Shown piece by piece: positions 25,581 to 34,667 of a stretch of 64,000 nt of DNA; the first letter of the stretch is position 1; every line of letters begins with the position of its first letter. Both the position numbers and the translations under genes were made by a program. The notes under the pieces are model-generated. The model had not been told where the DNA came from, ran no database searches, and saw only the letters and a list, made by a program, of their open reading frames with translations. The DNA is from Streptomyces sp. HUAS CB01 (lineage in GTDB: Bacteria > Actinomycetota > Actinomycetes > Streptomycetales > Streptomycetaceae). The stretch spans positions 1,615,001 through 1,679,000 of the forward strand of contig NZ_CP129137.1 in assembly GCF_030406905.1 (NCBI RefSeq), in the 5' to 3' direction.

Positions 25581-26846
25581 GTGACGGACATCGTCGACGA
25601 GCTGAAGTGGCGCGGGCTGTTCGCCCTGTCCACCGACGAGGACGCTTTGCGCAAGGCGCTCGCGGACGGTCCCGTCACGTTCTATTGCGGTTTCGACCCG
25701 ACCGCGCCCAGCCTGCACGTCGGTCATCTGGTGCAGGCGCTCACCATGCGCCGGCTCCAGCAGGCGGGACACCGCCCGCTGGCGCTGGTGGGCGGGGCCA
25801 CGGGCCAGATCGGCGACCCCAAGCCGACGGCCGAGCGCACCCTGAACGACCCGGAGACCGTCGCGGCCTGGGTGGAGCGGGTCCGCGCCCAGATCGAGCC
25901 GTTCCTGTCCTTCGAGGGCGAGAACGCGGCGGTCATGGTCAACAACCTGGACTGGACGGCGGGCATGTCCGCCATCGAGTTCCTGCGGGACATCGGCAAG
26001 CACTTCCGGGTGAACAAGATGCTGACCAAGGACTCGGTCGCCCGCCGGCTCGAGTCCGACCAGGGCATCAGCTACACGGAGTTCAGCTACCAGCTGCTGC
26101 AGGGCATGGACTTCCTGGAGCTGTACCGGCGGTACGGCTGCGTCCTGCAGCAGGGCGGCAGTGACCAGTGGGGCAACCTGACCGCCGGTCTGGACCTGAT
26201 CCACCGGCTGGAGCCGCACGCGAACGTGCACGCGCTCGCGACACCGCTGATGACCAAGGCGGACGGCACCAAGTTCGGCAAGACCGAGGGCGGCGCCGTG
26301 TGGCTCGACCCGGAGATGACGACGCCGTACGCGTTCTACCAGTTCTGGCTGAACGTGGACGACCGCGACGTCTCCCGGTACACGCGCATCCTCAGCTTCC
26401 GCAGCCGCGAGGAGCTGGAGGAGCTGGAGAAGCTCACCGAGGAGCGGCCGCAGGCACGCGCCGCGCAGCGCGCGCTGGCCGAGGAGCTGACGACGCTGGT
26501 GCACGGCGCCGACCAGTGCGCGGCGGTCGTCGCCGCGTCGAAGGCCCTGTTCGGCCAGGGCGAGCTGACGGAGCTGGACGAGGCGACCCTGACGGCGGCG
26601 CTGTCCGAGCTGCCGCACGCACGGGTCGCGGAGCCGGCCCCGGTGGCCGACCTCTTCGCGGAGGTGGGGCTGGTGGCGAGCAAGTCGGCCGCGCGCCGCA
26701 CCATCAAGGAGGGCGGTGCCTACGTGAACAACGCGAAGGTGACCGCCGAGGACGCGGTCCCGGCCGCGGACGAGCTGCTGCACGGCCGCTGGCTGGTGCT
26801 GCGGCGCGGCAAGAAGAACCTGGCCGCGGTCGAGGTCACGGGCTGA
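25581..26846 (+). CDS. tyrS: Tyrosyl-tRNA synthetase
   Basis: A 421-residue class Ic synthetase that charges tRNA-Tyr. The HIGH motif is HVGH at residues 46-49 inside the segment [14 protein letters not shown]; the KMSKS loop reads KFGKT ([14 protein letters not shown]). Tyr-binding [14 protein letters not shown] and [10 protein letters not shown] are intact. A C-terminal S4 RNA-binding domain ([18 protein letters not shown]) is present. GTG at 25581 is chosen, with GAGGAG at 25565-25570. No T-box leader is seen. Confidence 0.96.
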   Translation: MTDIVDELKWRGLFALSTDEDALRKALADGPVTFYCGFDPTAPSLHVGHLVQALTMRRLQQAGHRPLALVGGATGQIGDPKPTAERTLNDPETVAAWVERVRAQIEPFLSFEGENAAVMVNNLDWTAGMSAIEFLRDIGKHFRVNKMLTKDSVARRLESDQGISYTEFSYQLLQGMDFLELYRRYGCVLQQGGSDQWGNLTAGLDLIHRLEPHANVHALATPLMTKADGTKFGKTEGGAVWLDPEMTTPYAFYQFWLNVDDRDVSRYTRILSFRSREELEELEKLTEERPQARAAQRALAEELTTLVHGADQCAAVVAASKALFGQGELTELDEATLTAALSELPHARVAEPAPVADLFAEVGLVASKSAARRTIKEGGAYVNNAKVTAEDAVPAADELLHGRWLVLRRGKKNLAAVEVTG

Positions 26847-26877
26847 GCCCCGGGCACGGACACACGGCGGCATGCGA

Positions 26878-26915
26878 GCGGCGGCCGGGCGGATTCCTTT
26901 CCGCCCGGCCGCCGC
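26878..26915. terminator. Bidirectional terminator
   Basis: A 15-bp perfect GC stem (GCGGCGGCCGGGCGG and complement) with loop ATTCCTTT lies between convergent tyrS and the GlsB-like gene. Confidence 0.85.
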
Positions 26916-26979
26916 CGTCGTACCGGCGCCCGGCCTGCGTCCGGGCCCACCGCCGTACCCGCGGGTCCGGCACCCCGGG

Positions 26980-27255
26980 TCAGGCCGCCTGTTTCCTGCC
27001 GCGCAGGGACATGTAGAGCATGTCGCCGACACCGACGATGACCAGGGCGGCGATGATCTGCAGGGCGTGGCGGCCCCAGTCGATGCCGGGGGTCTCCCTG
27101 ATGCCGAACGCTCCCGCGAGGGCGTTGCCGACGATGCCGCCGATGATGCCGAAGATCGTGATCAGCCAGAGCGGACTGTGCTGCTTCCCCGGCAGGATCG
27201 CCTTGGCGAGCAACCCCAGCACGAATCCGACGATGATCGCCCACAACCAGCCCAT
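26980..27255 (-). CDS. GlsB/YeaQ/YmgE family stress-response membrane protein
   Basis: A 91-residue protein with three membrane helices and the family glycine patterns: MGWLWAIIVGFVLGLLAKAI, then GIIGGIVGNALAGAFG. Members are small transglycosylase-associated-type membrane proteins, often induced by stress; their molecular role is unknown. Length is slightly over the usual 80-85 because of a Lys/Arg tail (SLRGRKQAA). Confidence 0.9.
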   Translation of the reverse strand: MGWLWAIIVGFVLGLLAKAILPGKQHSPLWLITIFGIIGGIVGNALAGAFGIRETPGIDWGRHALQIIAALVIVGVGDMLYMSLRGRKQAA

Positions 27256-27469
27256 GGCTGCCTCCCGCTTTCGGATCGACGTGAGCAGTTACGGACAGTT
27301 TCGATGTATCGGCTATACGGCGCATGTCGGACGGAGGCGTATGCAGTACGCGACGCCGCCACGGGCCCGGCACCGGGGACCCGGTCTCGAAAGCGGCGTA
27401 CGCGCGGCGTACCGTGGGAACAGGTCCGTACCGGGACGGCCCGGCGCGACGGTCGAGTGGTGGAACGAC

Positions 27470-27895
27470 ATGCGGAAGCACAAGGAGACCGAGGTCTTCC
27501 GGATCACCGGTGCCCGTCAGGGACTGGCCGACGACGTGCGCGGACGTCAGCGCCGCTATGTGATCTCCATGTCGATCCGTACCCTCGCGGTGGTCCTGGC
27601 CGCGGTCCTGTGGAACGTCGAGCGCCATGTGGCGATCGTGGCGCTGGTCCTGGGTGCGGCGCTGCCCTACATCGCCGTGGTGATCGCCAACGCGGGCCGC
27701 GAGAGCGCCCCGAAGCCGCTCGCCACGTTCGTGCCGGCGCCCACGAGGCCCGCACTCGAGAGCGGCACTCCGGCGCCGCGGCCGGCACCGGAGGACACCG
27801 CGCACACCGGCCGGGCGGTGTGGTCGGAGCACGCGGGGGACGATGCGGAATCCCGAGCGGAGGATGCCTCGGAACGGGAGTTCCGGCACGGCTGA
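27470..27895 (+). CDS. DUF3099 domain membrane protein
   Basis: A 141-residue protein starting MRKHKETEVFRITGARQGLA, the DUF3099 signature. Two membrane helices follow (about residues 31-49 and 53-72), then a long acidic, Pro-rich cytoplasmic tail. Function unknown; conserved in actinobacteria. It is divergent from the GlsB-like gene. No clear Shine-Dalgarno is seen, so the exact start is inferred from the family N-terminus. Confidence 0.8.
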   Translation: MRKHKETEVFRITGARQGLADDVRGRQRRYVISMSIRTLAVVLAAVLWNVERHVAIVALVLGAALPYIAVVIANAGRESAPKPLATFVPAPTRPALESGTPAPRPAPEDTAHTGRAVWSEHAGDDAESRAEDASEREFRHG

Positions 27896-28097
27896 GCAGC
27901 TCTTCCGCAGGGCCCTCGGGACGCCCGCCGCGAAGCTCAGGAAAAGCTCAGATCAATCATGAAGTTCCGGTGCACCACGGCCCGTTCCGCGTGACATACT
28001 GCCAGTGCGCTCCGCATCCCCCGTCGGAGCGACGGACCGACGCCGGGCAGCTCCCCCCGTGGCTGCTCGGCGTCGCCTCGTTGTGGACAATGATCCG

Positions 28098-28358
28098 GTG
28101 AGTACTGACCCGGTGAGCGCCGAAACCCCCGTCTGCTCCGCGAAGGGCTGCCGAGCCGCCGCCGTGTGGGTGCTGGCCTGGAACAACCCGAAGCTGCACA
28201 CGCCGGAGCGCCGCAAGACGTGGCTGGCCTGCGAAGAGCACCGCGAGCACCTGTCCGCGTTCCTCGGAGTGCGCGGTTTCCTGAAGGACGTCGTGACCCT
28301 CTCCGACTGGGAGAGCGCGGCGCCCGGCGAAGGGCGCGGCTCAGCCGCCGATGGCTGA
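28098..28358 (+). CDS. Small Cys/His-rich conserved protein (probable zinc binding)
   Basis: An 86-residue protein. The pattern CSAKGC (about residues 11-16) followed by W-rich AVWVLAWNNPKLHTPERRK and CEEHREHLSAFL suggests a zinc-ribbon-like fold with CxxxxC and CxxHxxH ligands. I do not know a functional family. The GTG at 28098 is preferred, since upstream sequence is not coding-like; a second GTG five codons in is possible. Its 3' end overlaps the convergent moaA by 18 bp. Confidence 0.72.
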   Translation: MSTDPVSAETPVCSAKGCRAAAVWVLAWNNPKLHTPERRKTWLACEEHREHLSAFLGVRGFLKDVVTLSDWESAAPGEGRGSAADG

Positions 28359-29330
28359 CATGGGGCGCTGCGGCTGAAGGAACTCCGGGTCGTCCAGGCC
28401 CGATCCCGCCTTCTTCCCCCACATCGCGAGCCGCCAGATCCGGGCGATCTCCTCGTCCGGCGCTTCGGAGCGCAGCGCGCCGCGCAGATCGGTCTCCTCG
28501 CGGGCGAACAGGCAGGTGCGGACCTGCCCGTCCGCGGTGAGGCGGGTGCGGTCGCAGGCGCTGCAGAAGGGCCGGGTGACGGAGGCGATGACGCCGACCC
28601 GGTGCGGGCCGCCGTCCACCAGCCAGCGCTCCGCGGGTGCGGAGCCACGCGCCTGTTCGCCCTCGGGCGTGAGCTCGAAGCGGGTACGCAGGGACTGCAG
28701 GATGTCACCCGCGGTGATCATCCCGTCGCGCTTCCAGCCGTGCTGGGCGTCCAGCGGCATCTGCTCGATGAAGCGCAGCTCGTAGGCGTGCTCGACGGCC
28801 CAGGCGAGCAGCTCGGGGGCCTCGTCGTCGTTGAGCCCCGGCATCAGCACCGTGTTGACCTTCACGGGGGTCAGACCGGCGTCACGGGCGGCCTCCAGGC
28901 CCTCGATGACGTCGTGGTGGCGGTCGCGGCGGGTGAGGGTCTTGAAGACGTCGGGGCGGAGGGTGTCCAGTGAGACGTTGACCCGGTCGAGCCCGGCGGC
29001 CTTCAGGGCCGTCGCGGTGCGCTTGAGTCCTATGCCGTTCGTGGTCAGCGACAACTTGGGGCGCGGCTCCAGGGCGGCGCAGCGCTCCACGATCCCCACG
29101 AGCCCCGGCCGCAGCAGCGGCTCACCGCCGGTGAAACGGACCTCGGTGATCCCGAGCCGGGTCACCGCGATGCGGACCAGCCGGACGATCTCGTCGTCGG
29201 TGAGCAGCGTGGACTTCGAGAGCCACTGCAGGCCCTCCTCCGGCATGCAGTACGAACAGCGGAGATTGCACCGGTCGGTGAGCGAGACCCGCAGGTCAGT
29301 GGCCACACGGCCGTAGGTGTCGATGAGCAC
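28341..29330 (-). CDS. moaA: GTP 3',8-cyclase MoaA
   Basis: A 329-residue radical-SAM enzyme that starts molybdenum cofactor synthesis by converting GTP to 3',8-cyclo-7,8-dihydro-GTP. The N-terminal cluster motif CNLRCSYC has Cys at 21, 25 and 28, followed by FTGGEPLLRPG. The second cluster near the C-terminus is FCSACDRTRLTADGQVRTC. The usual double-Gly tail is retained (SAIGG). It starts with GTG at 29330 behind GGAGG. No other moa gene is in the window. Confidence 0.96.
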   Translation of the reverse strand: MLIDTYGRVATDLRVSLTDRCNLRCSYCMPEEGLQWLSKSTLLTDDEIVRLVRIAVTRLGITEVRFTGGEPLLRPGLVGIVERCAALEPRPKLSLTTNGIGLKRTATALKAAGLDRVNVSLDTLRPDVFKTLTRRDRHHDVIEGLEAARDAGLTPVKVNTVLMPGLNDDEAPELLAWAVEHAYELRFIEQMPLDAQHGWKRDGMITAGDILQSLRTRFELTPEGEQARGSAPAERWLVDGGPHRVGVIASVTRPFCSACDRTRLTADGQVRTCLFAREETDLRGALRSEAPDEEIARIWRLAMWGKKAGSGLDDPEFLQPQRPMSAIGG

Positions 29331-29366
29331 TGTGGGCCCCCTCCCCGTGTCCGGACGACGTACTGG

Positions 29367-29383
29367 CACTCGTTTCGCGAGTG
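29367..29383. repeat. Short palindrome in the moaA leader
   Basis: CACTCG-TTTCG-CGAGTG, a perfect 6-bp inverted repeat about 40 bp upstream of the moaA start. It may be an operator or a leader hairpin. I saw no molybdenum-cofactor riboswitch core. Confidence 0.35.
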
Positions 29384-29454
29384 AGGAACTCGTACTACCA
29401 GCGAGCCTACGCGAGACCGCCGACAACGGCAGGGGCCGTTTACCACGAGGAACG

Positions 29455-29492
29455 ACGCGGCCGTGTCGTAGGACCCTACGACACGGCCGCGT
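29455..29492 (-). terminator. Terminator of the symporter operon
   Basis: A perfect 18-bp stem starting ACGCGGCCGTG with a very short loop, 23 bp past the symporter stop and before moaA. Confidence 0.85.
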
Positions 29493-29515
29493 ACAGGCGT
29501 ATGACGTCTTCCTCC

Positions 29516-31150
29516 TCAGTGGGCGCCGACGCCTGTGAGGGACTTGACCTCCAGCTCGGCGTACTTGCCCTTGTCCGGCTCCTCCTTGGACAGCAGGGAT
29601 CCGATCCAGCCGAGCAGGAAGCCCAGGGGGATGGAGACGAGTCCGGGGTTCTCGAGCGGGAACCAGGCGAAGTCCGCCGAGGGGAACATGGACGAGGGCT
29701 TGCCGGAGACGACCGGGGAGAACAGCACCAGGACCACCGACGAGACCAGACCGCCGTAGATGGACCACAGGGCACCCGAGGTCGTGAACCGCTTCCAGAA
29801 CAGGCTGTAGAGGATCGTCGGCAGGTTCGCGGAGGCGGCCACCGCGAAGGCCAGCGCCACCAGACCGGCCACGTTCAGGTCGCGGGCCATGGCCCCCAGC
29901 GCGATGGAGACGATGCCGATGAGCACGGTCGCCCAGCGGGCCGCACGGACCTCCTCCTTCTCGGTGGCCTGTCCCCTGCGGATGACGTTGGCGTAGATGT
30001 CGTGCGCGAACGACGAGGAGGACGCCAGCGTGAGCCCCGCGACGACGGCGAGGATGGTGGCGAACGCGACCGCAGAGATCACGGCCAGCAGGATCGCGCC
30101 GCCCGCGGAGTCCGCGCCGCCGATGTGCAGGGCGAGCAGTGGCGCCGCCGTGTTGCCGGCCTTGTTCGAGGCCGTGATCTCCTCGGGTCCGACCAGGGCG
30201 GCCGCGCCGAAGCCCAGCGCGATCGTCATCAGGTAGAACGCGCCGATGATGCCTATGGCCCAGATGACGGACTTACGGGCCGCCCTGGCGGTGGGCACGG
30301 TGTAGAAGCGGATCAGGATGTGCGGGAGACCGGCGGTGCCGAGCACCAGGGCGATGCCGAGCGAGATGAAGTCCAGCTTGGAGGTGCCGGTGGCGCCGTA
30401 CTTGAGGCCGGGCTCCAGGAAGGCCGCGCCCTGGCCGCTCTTCTCGGCCGCGGTGCCGAGCAGGTCGGAGACGTTGAAGTTGAACTTCCACAGCACCAGG
30501 AAGGTGATGAGCAGGGTGCCCGCGATCAGCAGGACCGCCTTGACCATCTGCACCCAGGTGGTGCCCTTCATCCCGCCGATGGTGACGTAGAGGATCATCA
30601 GTACGCCGACGAGGCCGACGATGGCGATCTTCCCGGCGTCGCTGGTGATGCCGAGCAGCAGCGAGACGAGCACACCGGCGCCCGCCATCTGGGCCAGCAG
30701 GTAGAAGATCGAGACGACGATCGTGGATGTGCCGGCGGCCGTGCGGACCGGCCGCTGCCGCATGCGGTAGGCGAGGACGTCGCCCATGGTGAACCGGCCG
30801 GAGTTGCGCAGCGGTTCGGCCACGAGCAGCAGGGCGACCAGCCAGGCCACGAGGAAGCCGATGGAGTACAGGAAGCCGTCGTAGCCGAAGAGCGCGATGG
30901 CGCCGGCGATGCCGAGGAAGGACGCGGCGGACATGTAGTCGCCGGAGATGGCGAGTCCGTTCTGGAATCCGGTGAACTGGCGCCCGCCGGCGTAGAAGTC
31001 GGCGGCGTCCTTGGTCTGCCGGCCGGCCCAGACCGTGATGAACAGCGTCGCGACGACGAAGGCCGCGAACAGGGTGATGATCAGCGGGCGGTGCTCGCCG
31101 GCGTCGCTCGCCGCCGCGAGCCCGACGGCCTGGAGTGTCGTACTGCTCAT
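29516..31150 (-). CDS. Sodium/solute symporter, cation-acetate (ActP) type
   Basis: A 544-residue SSS-family transporter with about 13 membrane helices. Family blocks are clear: TKDAADFYAGGRQFTGFQNG, ISGDYMSAASFLGIAGAIAL, the GLPHILIRFYTVPTARAARKS segment and GLTLASSSSFAHDIYANV, which matches the second sodium-site motif. ActP-type carriers take up acetate and other short monocarboxylates with sodium. The ATG overlaps the stop of a DUF485 gene by 4 nt, the usual yjcH-actP pairing. Confidence 0.94.
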   Translation of the reverse strand: MSSTTLQAVGLAAASDAGEHRPLIITLFAAFVVATLFITVWAGRQTKDAADFYAGGRQFTGFQNGLAISGDYMSAASFLGIAGAIALFGYDGFLYSIGFLVAWLVALLLVAEPLRNSGRFTMGDVLAYRMRQRPVRTAAGTSTIVVSIFYLLAQMAGAGVLVSLLLGITSDAGKIAIVGLVGVLMILYVTIGGMKGTTWVQMVKAVLLIAGTLLITFLVLWKFNFNVSDLLGTAAEKSGQGAAFLEPGLKYGATGTSKLDFISLGIALVLGTAGLPHILIRFYTVPTARAARKSVIWAIGIIGAFYLMTIALGFGAAALVGPEEITASNKAGNTAAPLLALHIGGADSAGGAILLAVISAVAFATILAVVAGLTLASSSSFAHDIYANVIRRGQATEKEEVRAARWATVLIGIVSIALGAMARDLNVAGLVALAFAVAASANLPTILYSLFWKRFTTSGALWSIYGGLVSSVVLVLFSPVVSGKPSSMFPSADFAWFPLENPGLVSIPLGFLLGWIGSLLSKEEPDKGKYAELEVKSLTGVGAH

Positions 31151-31512
31151 GCGTCGGCCTCCATACGGGACTTGATCGCATCCGCCTTGGGGTCGAGCTT
31201 CTCGGCCGCGTGCCGTGCGTAGAACCAGGCGATGAGGAAGGTGGTGGCGAACTGGGCGAGGCCGAAGACGAAGGCCACGTTGATGTTGCCGAAGAGCTTG
31301 GTGCCCATGAAGCCGCCCGCGTAGTTGGACAGCAGGACGTACAGCAGGTACCAGAGGATGAAGGCGACGGTCAGGGGGAAGGCGAAGGACCGGTAGGTGC
31401 GGCGCAGTTCGGCGAATTCCGCGCTCTCCTGCACCTCGACGAACTGTTCGGTCGTGGGCTGGGCGGGACCGAGGTCCTTCCCCCCAGGGGGCGGCGGTGC
31501 TTCGGTGGTCAC
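31147..31512 (-). CDS. DUF485 domain membrane protein (YjcH-like)
   Basis: A 121-residue protein with a Pro-rich N-terminus, then a DUF485 core: FAELRRTYRSFAFPLTVAFI, the first helix to LLYVLLSNYA, FMGTKLFGNINVAFVFGLAQ and a second helix ending FYARHAAEKLDPKAD. DUF485 proteins are co-encoded with acetate symporters and are thought to support them. Start GTG at 31512 with GAGGAG six bases upstream; longer frames read through a poor Arg-rich segment. Confidence 0.92.
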   Translation of the reverse strand: MTTEAPPPPGGKDLGPAQPTTEQFVEVQESAEFAELRRTYRSFAFPLTVAFILWYLLYVLLSNYAGGFMGTKLFGNINVAFVFGLAQFATTFLIAWFYARHAAEKLDPKADAIKSRMEADA

Positions 31513-31786
31513 GGACTCTCCTCGCGCCGCGGGTGCGGCAGACAGGGTGGACGGGGTCGCGTACGGGGAGCGGGGGCGGCTCGCCCCTCCTCCTGACAAC
31601 GGCACGGAGCCCACCGCGAAGCGGTTCACCTCCGCACGCGTTCGCGCTCGCTTTTCTGCCCGATTTTCGGAACCGAGTTCCCGAAGTCGTTGATGCGCCA
31701 GGATGATCGGCGATAGCTTCACTCGTCATGTACCCGCCCATACGCACGGGGTGTCTGGGCGGCCAACCGGATGATGTGGAGATCCC

Positions 31787-33325
31787 ATGGCTCATCTGCG
31801 ACCCAGACGGACGCGCGCGATAGCACTGCCCGCGGGTCTGGCGCTCACGGCCTCGCTCGGATTCCTGCCCGCGGGCGCGGCGACCGCCGCCCCCGCCGAC
31901 GACACGCCTGCCGCCGTCTCGACCAACGGCCCGAAGCTGTCGTACGTCGTCAACGTCGACGGCGGCGGACCGGCCGTCGCCAAGGTGAAGCGGGCTGTCG
32001 CGAAGGCCGGCGGCACGGTGGTGATCGCCTACGACCGGATCGGCGTCATCGTCGTCCACTCGCAGAACCCTGACTTCGCCCAGCAGATCCGCACGGTGAA
32101 GGGCGTCGCCTCGGCGGGCGCCACGCGTACCAACCCGCTGGTCCCCCAGCGGGACAACGCCATCGAGGCCGAGCAGCCGCTGACCGCCGCACAGGCGAAG
32201 GCGGCGGCGGCCAGGGCGACCGACGAGCAGGACCCGCTGGAGCCCCTGCAGTGGGACCTGCCCGCCATCAAGGCCGACAAGGCCCACCAGCGCTCGCTGG
32301 GCAGCGAGAAGGTCACGGTCGCCGTCCTGGACTCGGGCGTCGACGACACGCACCCGGACATCGCGCCGAACTTCGACCGCCGGGCGTCCGCGAACTGCGT
32401 CAGCGGCGTACCGGTCACCGAGAACGACGCCTGGCGTCCGGCGGCGGACGAGAGCGACCACGGAATGCACGTGGCCGGCACCATCGCCGCCGCGAAGAAC
32501 GGTTTCGGGGTCACCGGCGTGGCGCCCGGGGTGAAGGTGTCCAGCCTCAAGGTCGCGAACCCGGACGGGTTCTTCTACACCGAGGCGGTCCTCTGCGGCT
32601 TCGTCTGGGCCGCGGACCACGGTGCCGACGTGACCAACAACAGCTACTACGTCGACCCGTGGCTGTACAACTGCAAGGCCGACGAGGACCAGAAGGCGCT
32701 GGTCGAGACGCTCGCCCGGGCCACCCGGTACGCGGAGCGCAAGGGCGTGGTGAACGTCGCCGCGGCCGGCAACTCCCGCGCGGACCTGGCCTCCGACGCG
32801 GTCACCGACACGACGAGCCCGAACGACACCACACCGGTCTCACGGGTCGTCAACCCGCGCGAGTGCCCGGACATCCCGGCCATGCTGCCGGGCGTGGTGA
32901 CGGTGTCGGCGACCGGCGCCAAGGGGCTCAAGTCGTCGTACTCGAACTACGGCAACGGGATCGTGGACATCACGGCGCCGGGCGGCGACTCCACCGCCCT
33001 CCAGCCGCCGGAGGCCCCCGCCACCAGCGGGCTGATCCTGTCGACCACGTTCAGGGGCGGCCACACCTGGAACTACAAGGCGGGCACGTCGATGGCGTCC
33101 CCGCACGTCGCGGGTGTCGTCGCGCTGATCAAGTCGAAGCACCCGAAGCTGTCGGCGGCCGGGGTGAAGGCCCTCCTGTACGCACAGGCCGACGACCGCG
33201 CCTGCACCAACCCGTACGACATCAACGGCGACGGCACGGTCGACGCGGTGTGCGAGGGCGGCAAGGGCAAGAACGGCTTCTACGGTGCCGGCATGGCGGA
33301 CGCGCTGGACGCGGTGCGCTGGTAG
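31787..33325 (+). CDS. Secreted subtilisin-like S8 serine protease
   Basis: A 512-residue exported protease. A signal peptide (RRTRAIALPAGLALTASLGF, cleavage near AATAAP) is followed by an inhibitor-I9-like propeptide to about residue 150. The catalytic triad is intact: Asp182 in VLDSGVDDTHPD, His225 in DHGMHVAGT and Ser near 435 in GTSMASPHVAG; the oxyanion Asn is in AAAGNS. A Ca-type DINGDGTVDAV loop is near the C-terminus. It likely degrades extracellular protein or processes surface proteins during differentiation. The N-terminus lacks an anchor, so the protein should be released. Confidence 0.95.
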   Translation: MAHLRPRRTRAIALPAGLALTASLGFLPAGAATAAPADDTPAAVSTNGPKLSYVVNVDGGGPAVAKVKRAVAKAGGTVVIAYDRIGVIVVHSQNPDFAQQIRTVKGVASAGATRTNPLVPQRDNAIEAEQPLTAAQAKAAAARATDEQDPLEPLQWDLPAIKADKAHQRSLGSEKVTVAVLDSGVDDTHPDIAPNFDRRASANCVSGVPVTENDAWRPAADESDHGMHVAGTIAAAKNGFGVTGVAPGVKVSSLKVANPDGFFYTEAVLCGFVWAADHGADVTNNSYYVDPWLYNCKADEDQKALVETLARATRYAERKGVVNVAAAGNSRADLASDAVTDTTSPNDTTPVSRVVNPRECPDIPAMLPGVVTVSATGAKGLKSSYSNYGNGIVDITAPGGDSTALQPPEAPATSGLILSTTFRGGHTWNYKAGTSMASPHVAGVVALIKSKHPKLSAAGVKALLYAQADDRACTNPYDINGDGTVDAVCEGGKGKNGFYGAGMADALDAVRW

Positions 33326-33386
33326 CCGGTCGCGTCGTCCGGTAGGCGGTCCACCGCCCGCCGGGCGGACGCGGGCACGGGCGAGG

Positions 33387-33419
33387 GGGGCCCGGGCGTG
33401 GGAATCACGCCCGGGCCCC
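33387..33419 (+). terminator. Terminator after the S8 protease gene
   Basis: A 14-bp stem (GGGGCCCGGGCGTG and complement) with loop GGAAT, followed by TTCGCG, 62 bp past the stop. Confidence 0.85.
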
Positions 33420-33603
33420 TTCGCGTGGGCGGCCGGACGGGCGCGGGCGGTCGCGGCTGACGCAGCGTCAACGGACGGGCCCGGGCCGGAGACCTGCGGA
33501 AGGGACACGGGCGCCGGGCGCAGGCGGGCTCCGGGCACGGGCGGCCTCCGGGCACGGCGCGGTCGGCCGGCACGGGCGCCTCGGCGCCGGGCCGCCCGGC
33601 GGC

Positions 33604-34647
33604 TCAGGGCTTGACCAGGACCTTCAGGGCCGTGCGCCCGTCCATGGCGCGGTAGCCCTCGGGGACGCCGTCGAGGCCGACCGTCAGGTCGAAGACGGGC
33701 GACGGGTCGACCGTGCCGTCCAGGACGTCCGGGAGCAGCTCGGGGATGTAGGCGCGGACCGGGGCGACCCCGCCGCGCAGCGCGATGTTGCGGTCGAACA
33801 TCACGCCGAGGTCGAGTCCGGTGCCGCTGCCGTGCGGCACGCCGACGTAGCCGATGGCACCGCCGTCCCGGGTGATCCCGACGGCGGTGCGCATCGACTG
33901 CTCCGTGCCGACCGCCTCGATCACGGCGTGCGCGCCGTGACCCCCGGTCAGCTCGCGCACGGCGGCGACGGCCTCGTCACCGCGCGCGGCGACGACGTCC
34001 GTGGCACCGAAGGTACGGGCGATGTCGGTGCGGACCCGATGGCGGCCGAGCGCGATGATGCGCTCGGCGCCGAGCCGCCTGGCGGCGAGGACGCCGCAGA
34101 GTCCGACCGCGCCGTCGCCGACCACCGCGACCGTGCTGCCCCGGGTGACGCCCGCGCCGAGCGCGGCGTGGTGGCCCGTGCCGAGGACGTCGGAGAGGGC
34201 GAGGAGCGCGGTCAGCAGCCGTTCGTCGGAGAGCGCGGCGGCGGGGAGCCCGACGAGGGTGGCGTCGGCGAACGGGACGCGCACGGCCTCGCCCTGGCCG
34301 CCGTCACTGCCGGGCGAACCCCAGAATCCGCCCTGCGGGCAGGACGTCTGCAGTCCCTCGGCGCAGAACTCGCAGGTACCGTCGGACCAGACGAAGGGCG
34401 CGACGACGAGGTCGCCGGTCGCGAAGGCGGTCACCCGGGAACCGGTCTCCTCGACGACGCCCAGGAACTCGTGGCCGATGCGCTGGCCGGGCTGCCGCTC
34501 GGCCTCGCCCCGGTAGGCCCAGAGGTCGCTGCCGCAGATGCAGGCCCGCACCACGCGGACGACCACGTCGGTCGGTTCCTGGACACGGGCGTCGGGCACC
34601 TCCTCCACACGCATGTCGAACGGGGCGTGGATGGTGGTGGCGCGCAT
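33604..34647 (-). CDS. Zinc-dependent alcohol dehydrogenase (MDR) family protein
   Basis: A 347-residue medium-chain dehydrogenase. Catalytic zinc ligands are Cys in RACICGSDLW (about residue 38) and His in GHEFLG (about 59). The structural-zinc loop is reduced: CEFCAEGLQTSC holds only three of the usual four Cys. The cofactor motif is VVGDGAVGLCGVLAARRLGA, and ALGRHRVRTDIA after beta-2 hints at NADP preference. The substrate is unknown. It lies 20 bp downstream of the lysoplasmalogenase gene on the same strand. Confidence 0.92.
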   Translation of the reverse strand: MRATTIHAPFDMRVEEVPDARVQEPTDVVVRVVRACICGSDLWAYRGEAERQPGQRIGHEFLGVVEETGSRVTAFATGDLVVAPFVWSDGTCEFCAEGLQTSCPQGGFWGSPGSDGGQGEAVRVPFADATLVGLPAAALSDERLLTALLALSDVLGTGHHAALGAGVTRGSTVAVVGDGAVGLCGVLAARRLGAERIIALGRHRVRTDIARTFGATDVVAARGDEAVAAVRELTGGHGAHAVIEAVGTEQSMRTAVGITRDGGAIGYVGVPHGSGTGLDLGVMFDRNIALRGGVAPVRAYIPELLPDVLDGTVDPSPVFDLTVGLDGVPEGYRAMDGRTALKVLVKP

Positions 34648-34667
34648 GTCGGACGGATCCTCGCTCT

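Noticed and set aside
29381..31222. 613-codon open frame opposite the symporter
   Set aside because: Composition is Glu/Gly/Arg-rich shadow sequence; the opposite strand encodes a clear SSS transporter and DUF485 protein.
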